Part shown: piece by piece, positions 21,786-32,952 of the stretch
Position numbering within the stretch: position 1 is the stretch's first letter
Layout: every line of letters begins with the position of its first letter
Assembly (NCBI GenBank): GCA_030142905.1
Contig: JASJOG010000237.1
Span: forward strand, 310,001-374,000
Length of the DNA: 64,000 nt
From: Heliopora coerulea
Lineage: Eukaryota; Cnidaria; Anthozoa; Scleralcyonacea; Helioporidae
Direction of reading: 5' to 3'
The notes under the pieces: model-generated
What the model saw: the letters and a program-made list of their open reading frames with translations, nothing else
What the model was told of the DNA's origin: nothing
Databases searched by the model: none
Made by a program: the position numbers and the translations under genes

Positions 21786-21788
21786 TAC

Positions 21789-21910
21789 TATTACACTATG
21801 CGAACAAACTGGAATTGCTGGGTATAGAACCAGTCACTCACTCCGCGCAGCAGCTACGACACGAATGAATGATATAGGAGTTGATGAGAAATTGATCTGT
21901 GAAAAACTAG
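21789..21910 (+). pseudogene. Tyrosine-recombinase relic, catalytic HxxR part
   Basis: The frame reads CEQTGIAGYRTSHSLRAAAT followed by TRMNDIGVDEKLI. The HSLR sequence matches the HxxR catalytic box of tyrosine recombinases and the typical KIAA1958-like C-terminus. It is most likely the continuation of 20784-21380. The final Tyr box is not recognisable. Confidence 0.55.
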
Positions 21911-22520
21911 TGAGGATATATGTAGTTTCATTCCAAACTTGTTTTGGCATTTCAAATTCAAACTTGTACTAATGCTATTCAATTTCAAAAAGTTGGTCAT
22001 CGAAGCAATGCTGCACAAGCTAACAAATGGACTTCAATTAAACAGGAGATCCAAGTATCTGCTGTATTGTATGGTTCCAAAAATAACAAAGAAAGTCAGA
22101 AAAGAAGAAAAAGAAGATTCACTTTTTAAGAGAGGGAAAATCTCGGGGCGGAATTCAGCACCAAGAAATCAAAAAACAAACCCCAACAAACATCAGTTTA
22201 AAATTTGTTGTGAATTTGAAAGCGTACAGAGCAGCATATTTTGTTGAGCAAATTTCAACCATTGAGTAAATTTTATGAGAAGTTTTTCAATGTTTACTTT
22301 CAAGGGCCATAAATTAACAAATTCAAGACCCATACTAGGTCTTGAACTTCTAATTCCAGACGTGTAATGTGGAAATAGTACGCTCCAATTTCCCTTGTAG
22401 ATAATCACTGCCGCCACCAACTTTTCATGCGAAGTCTTGAATAAAATACCAAAACCGATTGGAAACTATCCAAAATGAGTGTGGCTGGTCAGAATTTTGA
22501 AAGAATGCCTGATGAAACCC
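21911..22520. other. Unassigned stretch
   Basis: No supported gene. The 102-codon open frame at 21939-22247 is Lys-rich and shows no family resemblance. Confidence 0.3.
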
Positions 22521-22895
22521 AAGGATTCTCTACCAATGCTTCAACAAACTGGAGTCGTTTATAACATTCTATGCAACGATTGTATTGTAGAATACACTGG
22601 GGACACAGGACGTTGTTCAGTAAGGCTTTTAGCTGTTGTTAATGATTTATAGTTCAATCACTTTGCATTTAACAGTTGGCTTGTTTTATAGTATAATCAC
22701 TTTGTATAATTTAACAGGTGGTTTCTTCTTAGGATTTTTCGAATGTTGTTAGTTTTAAATAATAGTTGTTCTAAAGATAGTAACTTGCATGAGGCAAAAA
22801 AATTTTTAAAGAAACGAATACTTGTAAGAGAAGTTCGAAAGCTTGGTTTTACCGTTTTTAAACCATTTTATCTGCCAGATGAACATATTTAATAA
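22521..22895 (+). pseudogene. PLE GIY-YIG endonuclease fragment and terminal repeat
   Basis: The frame 22521-22652 encodes a GIY-YIG nuclease start (GVVYNILCNDC then EYTGDTGR) with the paired Cys found in Penelope-like elements, ending at a TAG. The next 240 bp match 11766-12033 on the opposite strand. It is probably the 3' part of the PLE relic that begins near 18486, but the frames are too decayed to prove they are one element. Confidence 0.65.
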
Positions 22896-22939
22896 TAAAC
22901 CCTAATTGTCTTGTTTTTTTCTTCTAAAGTTATTAGCAA

Positions 22940-23195
22940 GGTTTTGGTTAAAGCAAGGGTTATGGTCAGGGTTACACTTTGGGTTCAGTTTGCGGTTGAG
23001 GTTGGGGTTTCGGTTGCGGTTGGTTTAGGCTTTAGTGTTTGGATTAAAGTTTAGAGGTTAGGGTTAGGGTTTAGGGGCTAGGGTTAGGGTTCGGAGATTC
23101 AGGTCCGGGTTGAGGTCTGGGGTTTAGGGTTCGCGTAAGGGTTAGGGTTCGGTGTTGAGTTGGAGTTTAAGGTTAGGATTAGGGTTAGCTTTAAG
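22940..23195. repeat. Degenerate TTAGGG-like (telomere-type) repeat
   Basis: About 250 bp with many GGTTAGGG, GGGTTTAGG and related G/T-rich units, some exact (ttagggttaggg near 23058) and many mutated. TTAGGG is the telomere repeat of most animals, including cnidarians. The degeneracy suggests an old interstitial array or a look-alike minisatellite. Confidence 0.6.
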
Positions 23196-23796
23196 TTCCT
23201 ATTCGAATGTTGCTGGCTTAAGTGATTCTACAGTTTGATTAATTGTTGGTGATACGTCGGGATTTTTGGATACGAATGGAATACGGAGAGCATGATGTGA
23301 ATTTTTCAACGAATGAAGGAGAATCCCCCGTACTAAATAGGAACTGTTATGTTTTGAGCTCTTTATCTCCAAGTAATTAAACAATGTTGGTAGGTTCACA
23401 TAGCAGGAAACTTATTTCATTTACAGATGACGGATATAGTTAATGACCATACATTGTGTATTACGAATGTTGAAGGAGATCTTTTCTGTTTCGTGATAGA
23501 ATATACTGACGTCACAGCTGTGATACTGTGTCAACCCTCTGATAACTACAAACTATTTCAAATGGAACTGCTCATATCATTACCCACTACTGTCAATGAC
23601 ATAACCACGAAAGGGCAGAAGATATTTGTGTGATGGAATAGTTGCAAATTGTTTGGCGTATACCAATGATATCCATTTTATACATATAGCTCTATGAATG
23701 ACTTTCCACAATAATGGACCAATGGCCGGTCCCACTTTTTATGTCAGCTGAGTACAAGTACCAGAATACCTTACATTTTCTTTTTTTAAGACAATA

Positions 23797-26763
23797 CAGT
23801 TGCCGCCGCTTAAATGCAAGTCGCTTATATGCAAAAATCGCTTATATGCAAATATTTTGGAAATCCAAAACTGTTACATGTATATAGTAGATATTATATT
23901 TAGGATATATTGCTTTCGTGCATGAATATTGCTTTCGTGCATTTCGTGCATGAGTAATTTGCTTTCGTGCATGAGTGAGGAAATAGTTAAACCTCAAAAC
24001 GCAACGCCTTAGCCTACAAGATAACGTAACGGACATCCTGTGCTGGAACAAGCTTTCACGCACCGTTTAACGTAAAGAAAATAGTCATAATCCTAACGTA
24101 TAAAAGACAGAGCACAACTCAGCAGTGTATGCATTATTCATAAGGCGTTAGCCTGAATAACATCACTACGAACTGAAGTATTAAAAGGAATTATCAATAT
24201 CAAGAACCAAACAAATCAACAGAACCGAAGAAACCAAGAAGTCAAAGTCGTCAAAGAAATCAAAAGAACCAAAATCCAAGAGCGTACAGAGTGATCAAAG
24301 TTGTGCTCAGTCTCACAGCAGTTAATACATATTTCAACGTTAGGAAGAATAAAGACGCTAATCTTTAAGTAATTCAAGTAAGGTAAAATAAATAGTTGAA
24401 AATATAGCTGGTTTTGTATTCTTTGTTGCGAGCAAATTGAACCAAAAGCAGCCACATAATTCAATAGGGACCGGCTCGTAACAAAACCTATTTGTATTAA
24501 AATAGGTCTTTTTGCTCTGCTTATATGCAAAATGTTTATATGCCAAAATCGGTTATGTGCAAAGAAAAATTTGGTAATTTTGCATAGAAAGTCGGTTACA
24601 TGCAAAAAAATTTCGCAAAAGTACAAGTTTTTCCACCAATGTTTCAAAGTTTTGCATTTTTTTACCATGATTCATCATTTTATAAACAGCACTTAAACAA
24701 ATCTCTATGATTAGCATCTCTTCTACTGTTTTGATTACTTGGGTCCTTGTTTTTATGAAAATGAAGCCTCGCTGTTAATTGCGTTTCTAAACAATATGCA
24801 ACAGCTAATTGGCGTCATTATTTTTACACCTACTCTTCTAAGTAAGTTAAAAACAAACTCCTCAAATGCTCGGTCTCTGAATCATTTGCCAATTCAGGCA
24901 AGTTGTCCATTACGTCATACCTTACGGGTTCATTATTTAAACTCTGCCTTAAATTTTACATTCACGTTTCAAAATGCCAACTCGAAAGACGCTAACACTC
25001 GCTGAAAATCTTGAAGTTATCAAAGCACTTGAAAAGACCCTTCACAGTCTCAGAAAGAAACTGCTGAGAAGTATGGAGTCAGTATTGCTACCATTAGCCG
25101 AATTCTGAAAAACAAAATGTCACTTCAGTCAACAAGCGAAAAAGTGCAAAATCTTAGACGAAAAAGACAACGTACAAGCGCAGCCCCTGATGTTGATGAA
25201 GCCTTATTTACCTGGTTTCGTCGAGCGAGTACTATACAGGGTATACCAATCTCTGGTGACGTTCTTAAGGAAAAAGCGCTTTTCTTTGCTAGAAGTTTGA
25301 ATGTCGAAAACTTCAACGCTTCTGATGGCTGGCTTGGGCGATGGAAAACTCGATATAATGTGGTTTTTAAGAAAGCTCAAGGTGAAAAAAGAGATGCAGA
25401 CACCCCCACTTCCGAGACATGCCTGAAAGAAACATTACCAAATATTCTAAGCCGTTACAGCGAAAGCGATATCTTTAATGCGGACGAAACTGGTCTGTAT
25501 TACAGACTTCTTCCGGACAGATCTCACGTTTTAAAAAGAGAAAATCTCGCTGGTGGTAAGAAGAGCAAAGCCCGAGCGACCATTCTAGTTTGTGCAAATA
25601 TGAATGGTACGGAGAAGCTGCCACTCCTAATGATCGGAAAGAGTAAAAAAACCAAGATGTTTTCGTGGCTGCAAAACTTTACCGTGCACGTATGATTAAA
25701 ATGCTAATGCATGGATGACGGGGAAGATATTCGAGGGCTGGTTGAAGAAATGGGACAACGAATTACGCAAAGCAAAACGGACAATCGCTTTAATAGTTGA
25801 CAACTGTATTGCGCATCCATCAGATATAACACTCACAAACATTAAACCTCCCACCAAATGTCACAAATCTTATCCAACCGTGTGACGAAGGAATCATCAA
25901 GGCGCTCAAAACCCACTATCGTAAAGCCATGATTAAGAGATTGGTTACTGCCATTGATGCCGGATTGTGTCAAAATGTTAGCGCATTTTATAAGAAATTT
26001 GATTTGCTTGATGCTATGAATGCAATTGTCGCCTTCTGGTCTGAAATCACTGCGAAAACCATTGCAAACTGCTTCCATCACGCAGGTTTTGTATCAAGAG
26101 ATGGTGGTGGTGATGAAGATTTGTTTGACGAAGGACATGAAATTCCGTTGGCTCAGCTGTTGGCAGCTCCGCATGGAATGGATCAGCGAAGCTTCGATGA
26201 CATGTTATCTGCGGAGAACGGCCTCGAAACTGCACCACCAATTGATGAGAATTCGATCATTAAAGAGCAAAAAGGCATGCAGGAGAGCGAAGACGAGCTG
26301 GACGAGCCCGAACAAAAACCGGTAATTAGTCACGCTGAATTTATTTAGCTGATATGAAGGACTATCTTTGCTTGCATGGCTTCAATGACTGGATATCGTT
26401 TAACTCGTTATCAAACTTTTCAACGGACGTGTATTCAAATGTTGCCAAAAGGCAAACATCAATAGACAGTTATTTTAGAAAGTAAGAGCATTTGTCTTGT
26501 ATATTCATGTAACATAAGTGTGCTACAGTAATAAATAAGTTTTTGCAATTCTTATTTAGTTTTGTTTCGTGTCATTAAGTTGAAACGGGATTTGATTATA
26601 CTGTATTCTCATGTTTCGCATACAAATCACCGGTCATTTACATTATGTAAATGTGAATTTTGCTCGATGCGCGTCCTAGGAACGAATCCGCTTATATGCA
26701 AAATCCGCTTACATGCAAAAATGTAATTGGCAAAAACATTTTGCATATAAGCGGCGGCGACTG
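23797..26763 (+). mobile_element. Tigger/pogo-type DNA transposon with TIRs and TA duplication
   Basis: The left end reads CAGTTGCCGCCGCTTAAATGCAA and the right end is the complement of CAGTCGCCGCCGCTTATATGCAA. Each end is flanked by TA (23795-23796 and 26764-26765), the target duplication of the Tc1/mariner-pogo superfamily. GCTTATATGCAA-like motifs recur subterminally at both ends and again at 24510-24610, so the region 23870-24510 may be a later insertion in the left end. The element encodes one transposase, now broken. Confidence 0.85.
24974..26348 (+). pseudogene. Tigger-like DDE transposase, frameshifted
   Basis: The frame starts at an ATG (MPTRKTLTLAENLEVIKALEK), the psq-type helix-turn-helix that opens pogo/Tigger transposases. 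From 25117 the CENP-B-like HTH region follows (TWFRRASTIQGIPISGDVL, ending in SDGWLGRWKTRYNV). The DDE_1 domain comes next, with FNADETGLYY near 25475 and LIVDNCIAHP near 25790 carrying the first two catalytic Asp, then CDEGIIKALKTHYR and a C-terminal acidic region (25929-26348). At least three breaks disrupt the frame: around 25040-25110, after 25695, and around 25850. The enzyme would cut at the element ends and reinsert at TA. The gene looks dead but moderately young, because long blocks are still open. Confidence 0.8.
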
Positions 26764-26765
26764 TA

Positions 26766-27775
26766 TTTAATATACTCAAAGGGAATGGAAAGACATTTGC
26801 TTACTTTAGCATAGCAAAGATTTCGAAAAGCCTTTTGGTAGTTGTATTGGGCAGTTAAATCAGGGGGAACCAGCTATTGTTTTCCCTCGTTAAGAAAAGG
26901 CAGGACTCCCCGAACATTAACATGAGGAAATATGATTGAGCGCTCCGGTATTCCTGCTATTCTACACCAGTCGCGTAGCAATAAATGTCAAAGATGGTGG
27001 GGGAGGGAAGATGAGGTAAATGTGCCAAGATATTCGAAATGAATGGACAAATATTACCATGCAAAACTCAGCCAAGGCATTTCCCTAACGCTAAAAGTAG
27101 AACTCTTAGTATAATTTGCCTAAAGAACGGATAATTTTTACATAGCCATTTCTCGTTCATATTATATTTTGAAAACGATTTTACATAAAAGTGCGCCGTT
27201 TCCCTTGAGGTGATATATACAAGAGTGTTTTTAGTTAAGCCATTACCACTACCATAACCACTTTGTTCTGAGAGCTGATCACATATGTTGGTATCCACGT
27301 ACAATCTCATTTCCCGTCGGCATGAAACAGTATTCCTCGCCAAAACAATTAGCATTAAATATCTTTCATGAACTTGAATTTAAAGACCATAACCTATTTA
27401 CTAATTTTTCATCTGGATATTACGCAAACTAAATTCGCAACGGGCAAGGTTAATGTCCATACAAATGCAGTGGGTGTACCGACAGTTCTGTGTGGACGAA
27501 ATGTGTGAAAGAGACAACTAACCCCCGGCCCCGCTCCTGTTTACACTATTGTTCTACGCGTCTGGAGAAAAGTAATCCAAAAATATAAGGCCAACCCTTA
27601 TCGTGGAATTGACTCAGTGATGTAAAATACAAATAAATAAAACGCGTGATAAAGTAAGATTGGAAGTGGTTAATTATATGTAAAAACGTTAAATTGAGCG
27701 ACGATCCAGCGAATGCAGATCGGTGCTCCAGTTGCATGATATGCCAATAAAGTAAGACTAAATTCTAGCTTTGTG
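26766..27775. other. Unassigned stretch
   Basis: No recognised gene. A 95-codon minus-strand open frame at 27068-27355 could be an exon, but neither its ends nor its sequence are convincing. Confidence 0.3.
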
Positions 27776-28059
27776 TTAGGAACTTTCAAGTATTTGAACA
27801 ATATCATCTCTTCCCAGCTCAGACAGTATTTGAATTAGCTTTTCCACATTGTTTTCAGCTTTGGTTCCCCAGTCGTTGAGTAGGGCCCGTGCGTGATCCT
27901 TTTCTAAATTAAACTTGTCCACCTCCTCTTTCGTGTAGCCCATTTTACCAGCCAAAGCTCCATAATCTTTGCCAGGAATGGAAACATTTAATTTTTGACA
28001 AGTTCGATCATAAATGTCATTTCTAAGTTGATCCAGTGTCATTGTGTTCTTCCTAGTTC
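27776..28059 (-). CDS. Death-domain terminal exon, intact
   Basis: The exon follows an acceptor ttattttccag (about 28060-28070) and runs open to a TAA at 27776-27778. It encodes a complete Death domain: IYDRTCQKLNV (helix 1), DYGALAGKMGYTKEEVDKFN (helices 2-3), HARALLNDWGTK (helix 4-5, with the typical Trp) and VEKLIQILSELGRDDIVQIL (helix 6). Unlike the exons at 1420 and 8972 it has no internal stop. Death domains link receptors or sensors to apoptotic and NF-kB-type signalling in the cytoplasm. The frame is continuous through the splice with the small exon at 28156-28212. Upstream exons are not certain; a ZU5-like exon lies on the same strand at 53.4 kb. Confidence 0.7.
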
Positions 28060-28155
28060 CTGGAAAATAAACGTAAGAAATGTAACGGACATAAGATTTT
28101 CATGAGAAAAAAAAAACAAAACAGCGAACAAATGTTAATAAAAAAAATTGCTTAC

Positions 28156-28212
28156 TTTTTATACTACAACTCGCCTCATCTTTAGATTGCGACCGCCTTT
28201 TGTTGCGATTAC
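28156..28212 (-). CDS. Small linker exon upstream of the Death domain
   Basis: A 57-nt exon bounded by an acceptor (ctttgtttaatag) and a consensus donor (GTAAGCAATT, 28146-28155). Its basic coding sequence (NRNKRRSQSKDEASCSIK) ends in a one-base overhang that completes an Arg codon with the first two bases of the next exon and stays in frame with the Death domain. Short basic linkers before Death domains are common. It is separated from the next exon by a 96-bp intron. Confidence 0.5.
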
Positions 28213-29364
28213 CTATTAAACAAAGACAAGAAAATCAAGGATAAATAAGCATGAAAGCATAACAAAGAAAATTGATAAATTCAAAGCAGCCTGGATTTCG
28301 CAAAAGACAAAGAACGGAAACAGCTATCATCAAGATAACTGATGAACTTCTTAGTATTTAATATGGACATTAATTTGGCATAATACATGCTGACTGGTAG
28401 TCTATATAACTTTGGTTTCAGAAACCAAAGATATATGGCGTAGATTACCTGGTGATCCCCCTTCCCGTAAGTGAATGATTTCGATGATGTTTCGACTTTA
28501 TTTCAAGACTCCGATTTGACAACAACTTCGAAGATAAGTTGAACCATCATTGTAATCACGTCCATCTTTATCTGTGTACTAAAATCTTGGGTTCTCAAGA
28601 TACTAGTATTTTTCAGTATTTGTTTTATGCTTTACTAAATAAATAAATTGCATTTCAAGCAGTCAAAGGTGAGTTTATGAATGGATGCACGGTAGCAAAA
28701 ACAACTTCAAAGACTTATCAATATTCAATTGGTTGTACGGATTTGATCACGTGCAAGGGCTTTTATATCTGATAAAACTTACTGAGACGAATATTTTATG
28801 AAGAGAAAATTTCATGATCAATGATGACTAGTTGTGAAATTTTCTCTTGATACTGTCCTAAGAATGATTTTGAAATAGAAATGAACGTTTTATACGAAAT
28901 ACTATCAAACATACAGTTTTATGCAAAGTTGTTATCTTAATAAGCGCGTCAACCTTGGTTATTTTAGTATCTTTTTTCTGCGCTTTTAAATCGACTGCGT
29001 GTCTAAAAATACAGATGGATTAACCAACACCGGTAGAACACCAGTACCAAAGCGCGTTCCATTTATTTCAGTTTCACTAAGATCTCTATCATGATTAATT
29101 GTAAAGCACACACTTTTTCCCTTCTAAAAATTCTCGCGTTCTGCACTAGAAATTTTACAAACTTGATAAAACACTACCTACTTGTTTCAATGTTTCCATG
29201 AAAATGAAGAAATCGTATAGTATTCTGGTAGTTCTATTCAGATAACGTAATAAGAAGGAGCCGCCTCTTCTGTTCAGACACTTATGATTTGTTTATGATT
29301 AGCACGATAAAGCGTCCTTGTTGTCTTGCTTTGTTTTCAAGATGGCGCCGACTGCCGTGAAGTA
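28213..29364. other. Unassigned stretch, possible intron
   Basis: No clear exon. A possible donor (gggggatcaccag followed by gtaatc, near 28450 on the minus strand) follows a short open stretch, but it is not strong enough to call. Confidence 0.3.
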
Positions 29365-29372
29365 ATCCAGGT

Positions 29373-30060
29373 CACTGAACTCAATTTCCGTATCTGGAAT
29401 GCTAACTCCCAGTCATTTGCTACGGCAAAAAGTGGAGCCAAGATGGCCGCCCATGGAGAGAATTTTGGACGTCAGTTTCAGTCCTCCTTGCGGTCTTGTA
29501 CGTCAGTTCCAGTCCTTTGCACGACTTTAATCTTCAGTTTGTGTTTGGTTCAGCGTCGAAAACATTGTCAGCCATGGAAAAAGTGTTCAGACGAAACATT
29601 ACTGGACTAGTTTTACATTATCGACTATTTCAAAAGATTTATTGTTGCCGTGTGGCCTAAAAAGTGTACTAAATTGTCTGATGGTGGTAAACTAACGATA
29701 AAAAGAGGATGAGCACTTAGTAGTTTCCTAAAGTAATTTTTCGAGGCTGTTTTGTTAGGTTTCTCGTTAGTTTGGTAATTTATTTTTGTGAAAATATATA
29801 ACCAGTAACTCGGTTTGACTTTGTAGAAATATATTTGAAATTCTTAAACTCGTTTCTGTCTTTTAAAGAAATATTTTGTGTGTATTTTGAAAGAAAACTC
29901 TTCAGAAAAGAGTAAAAAGTTGCGTAGGTGACTGAAACTGACGTACAAGCCTGCGTAGGGGACTGAAACTGACATCCGAAATTGGCTTCGATGGGCGGCC
30001 ATCTTGGCTTAAGTTTTCATTGGCCAGTTAGCATTCCAGATATGGAAATTGAGTTCACTG
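29373..30060. mobile_element. Non-autonomous hAT-type MITE, copy 2
   Basis: 688 bp, ends CACTGAACTC and GAGTTCACTG, with the same subterminal gccaagatggccgcc inverted repeats as the copy at 129-815. It is flanked by atccaggt (29365-29372) and atccagat (30061-30068), an 8-bp target duplication with one mismatch. It lies next to the hAT transposase pseudogene, but the ends do not obviously belong to that element. Confidence 0.85.
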
Positions 30061-30264
30061 ATCCAGATGTACAAAAATTTTCTGGGCCGCTTCGTGCTTT
30101 TTGGGGTCCGGGGTAAAAATCCATTTGGAGCGCCTAACCCGCCCCCCTCTACCCCCATTCACACCAACACACACCTGTAAAAAAGTTTATTTTAAACACT
30201 GCAAGAGCATTATACAACTGATTTATAATCTAGCTTTTTGCACATCTTGATGCAAATGAAACAA

Positions 30265-32539
30265 TTACATTCTAGCTTTTCGTGCACATCTTGATCCAAA
30301 TGAATCAATCACAGCGTCATAGTTGATTTTTCTTGCCAAGTAACGCTCGCACGACAGCAAAATTAAGCCGGAAAGACGTTCTTGCCTAATTGTAGATCTG
30401 CGGCAGTTTCTAACAATTGCCAGCTTGTTGAGTGATCTTTCTCCAGACGCAACTGAAACAGGTATGCTTACAAAGATTCTTAAAGCGACACAAATCTGCG
30501 GAAGTATGGTCTGTAGTCTTTTCACACAAATTTCAATTAGTAACTCAAGAGACGATAACTTTTGTCTTAGTTTATTAAGCAGGCAAAGTTCTTCGAAGAT
30601 TTCTTTCGAGTTCAAATCATTTGGATAAAGTTTTGAAAGATCTCGGCAATAGGCTTTGTAAGTGTTTTCTGCATCTTCTGTTGTGCAAGGCGGATTCCAA
30701 AGTAGAACATGTTGTTTACCTGCTTGGTTGTTTCAAATCTATGTATTACTTGACTAATTACTGTGTCTAAAGTCACATTAAATACGTTTACTCGAAAAAG
30801 TGTTTCCTCATCTTGTCCTTCATATTTCTTTGCTTGGTTTTCATCGCGAAATGTCCTCGAAATTCGTCGTCTTTTTTCTTGAAAATGTAGACTCAGACCT
30901 AGGGTAGAAGCAACCAGCTTTGATTCTTCAAGAATTACACTCCAGGATTCTCGAACGCGTTTTAGATCATCTTCAAGTGATTTAATGAGATGCAACTCTT
31001 CATTAATCGTAATATTAGAACCTTGAAGCAATAGACTAACATCATTGATTGCTTGCAATACCTTAAACTAAAAGTTTGCTAGTAAAACATACTCAAATGA
31101 TTTCAACCAATTGCTGAGACTGTCAACATCATTGCACAATCGCCAGGTAAGTCATGTTCTTTTAACCTTCCTGAAGCTTCCAGAAGTTCTCTGGACCTCT
31201 TAGCTAGTGGCTTTACTGCCTCAATTCTAGTACTCCAGCGAGTAACTGACAATTTAAGTAGAGATATATTAGCAATTTCTTGCAAAATCTTTTAACGCAA
31301 CGGACTAGCACTAAACAAATTGTACAGCTTTTGATTATTCTCAAAGAAGCTTTTCACAACTGCGTTGGACTCTGCTGCATGAACTGCACACAGATAAAGA
31401 CTGGGTGCACTGCAAGGAGAAAAAACAGCCTCAGGATTCTTTTCCCCGATTATTGCCTGAGCTCCGTAGTACCTTCCGGCCATATTTGATCCGTTGTCAT
31501 ATCCTTGACCTCTACAGGTTTTCAACTGTATTTCATGTTCTTTGAGTACCTTACATATTAGCTCTGCAATATCATATCCTTTCTTTTCTTCACAATCTTC
31601 CATTTTTAAAAATCGCTCACAGATTTCCCAGGCATTTTCTTCATTCAGATGTGCATATCTTAGAATAAATGTAATCTGTTCTGTATGTGATGTGTCTGGT
31701 GTACCATCAACAATTATACTGTAGCACAATGCTTTCTTTATTTCGTCAACAATGGCATTAAGAACAATTTTTGCACATTCTTCAATGAACTCATTCTGTG
31801 AACGCCATGACAGATAGTGTGCTTGCATTCGAGTTTCATTCTCTTGATGTTTTTTAACTTAATTAAGGTGTGATTTTAAAATCTTATTGTGACCACTGAG
31901 CAATTCTAATCTTCCAAGAAAAAGTCAATTGTTTGGATCACCCAGTTTGGTGGTAGAACCACGATATGGAATGTTTCTTTCTGACAAAAACAAAACAACG
32001 TCCAAAATGCATCTTGACTTTTCAATATCAAATTGGTTTTTAAGATTATGGTCAATTCCAGTGGATTTATTCAGGCTTTTCTCAAGATTTTTCCAATTTA
32101 AATAACATAAAATATGAGTTGATTTTTGCTGATGTGTGTCAATTTTGTCACATAGTTTTCTCCAATGGTCCTTGAGTCCTGCATCAGTCTTTGTCAATCT
32201 GGATGTTCGTGATGTTTTATCTTGTTACGATAAATCTTGAAAGAGATAACAGGGAAAGCAAAATAGACCTTGCGCCGACGAACTCCATTTCAACCGATCT
32301 CTTTTTACCTTTTCACCATTTGGCAAATCTTGATAAAAAATGCTTCTTGAAAAACTACGCCCGGAACTGTCCAGTGGAAAGCACTGGGGATTTTTAGGGG
32401 GGCCGTTTTGAATAATTATTTCTTTCTGAGCTTTGCTTAAATGTCTCCAAGTTGAAGGATCATTGGCCAGTGTAATTGGTGCGTTAAACGATTGCGGGTG
32501 GGAGGTTTCCCTAGTGTTGTCCTCGTTCACAGCTGGCAT
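30265..32539 (-). pseudogene. hAT-family (DUF4371/ZMYM1-like) transposase, multiply broken
   Basis: Consecutive minus-strand blocks follow the order of a ZMYM1-like hAT transposase. 32225-32539: TTF-type zinc finger (KRDRLKWSSSAQGLFCFPCYLF). 31925-32197: helical linker (DHWRKLCDKI). 31292-31828: DUF4371 catalytic start with YSIIVDGTPDTSHTEQITFI and RGQGYDNGSNMAGRYYGAQA, then LCAVHAAE. 31103-31285: LSVTRWSTRIEAVKPL. 30612-31058, then 30265-30615: C-terminal dimerisation region (SVASGERSLNKLAIVRN). Stops or frameshifts separate every block, so it is inactive, but the codons are well preserved and it is probably young. hAT enzymes cut and paste DNA with 8-bp duplications. The N-terminal block overlaps the ankyrin frame by 13 bp. 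Confidence 0.8.
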
Positions 32540-32952
32540 CTGGCTTGAAGTGGAGTACGACCATAGTTATTCGTTAATACGAAGTCACTGCCTTTGCTAA
32601 TTAGTAATTTTACAGTATTTAGATAACCACCACTGCAGGCATCGTGAATAGGCAAGTTACCATCATTGTCGCTACAGTTAACGTCTGCACCACATTGGAT
32701 TAGATAATGAACCAATTGCTTATGTCCAGACAATGATGCAAAATGAAGTGGAGAACGACCATAATTATTCGTTAATGCGAAGTCACTGCCTTTGCTAATT
32801 AGTAATTTTACAGTATTTAGATAACCACCACTGCAGGCATGGTGAATAGGCAAGTTACCATCATTGTCGCTACAGTTAACGTCTGTACCACATTGGATTA
32901 GATAATGAACCAATTGCTTATGTCCAGACAATGTAATTTTTTCTCTCGCCAA
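32527..32952 (-). CDS. Ankyrin-repeat coding segment abutting the hAT transposase
   Basis: 142 codons of tandem ankyrin repeats (GNLPIHHACSGGYLNTVKLL, NNYGRSPLHFASLSGHKQLV). The DNA is a nearly exact direct duplication: 32743-32940 and 32545-32742 are about 198 bp each (two repeats, 66 residues) and differ at only a few bases. The frame ends at a TGA 13 bp inside the zinc-finger frame of the hAT transposase, one base out of phase with it. Ankyrin repeats bind other proteins. This may be an exon of a host gene into which the hAT landed, or a domain captured by the hAT. No ATG with good context was seen; the frame starts near a repeat boundary. Confidence 0.65.
   Translation of the reverse strand: MAREKITLSGHKQLVHYLIQCGTDVNCSDNDGNLPIHHACSGGYLNTVKLLISKGSDFALTNNYGRSPLHFASLSGHKQLVHYLIQCGADVNCSDNDGNLPIHDACSGGYLNTVKLLISKGSDFVLTNNYGRTPLQARCQL

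Noticed and set aside
24216..24668. 150-codon minus-strand open frame in the Tigger element
   Set aside because: It reads antisense through the subterminal repeat block; Phe/His/Lys-rich chance frame.
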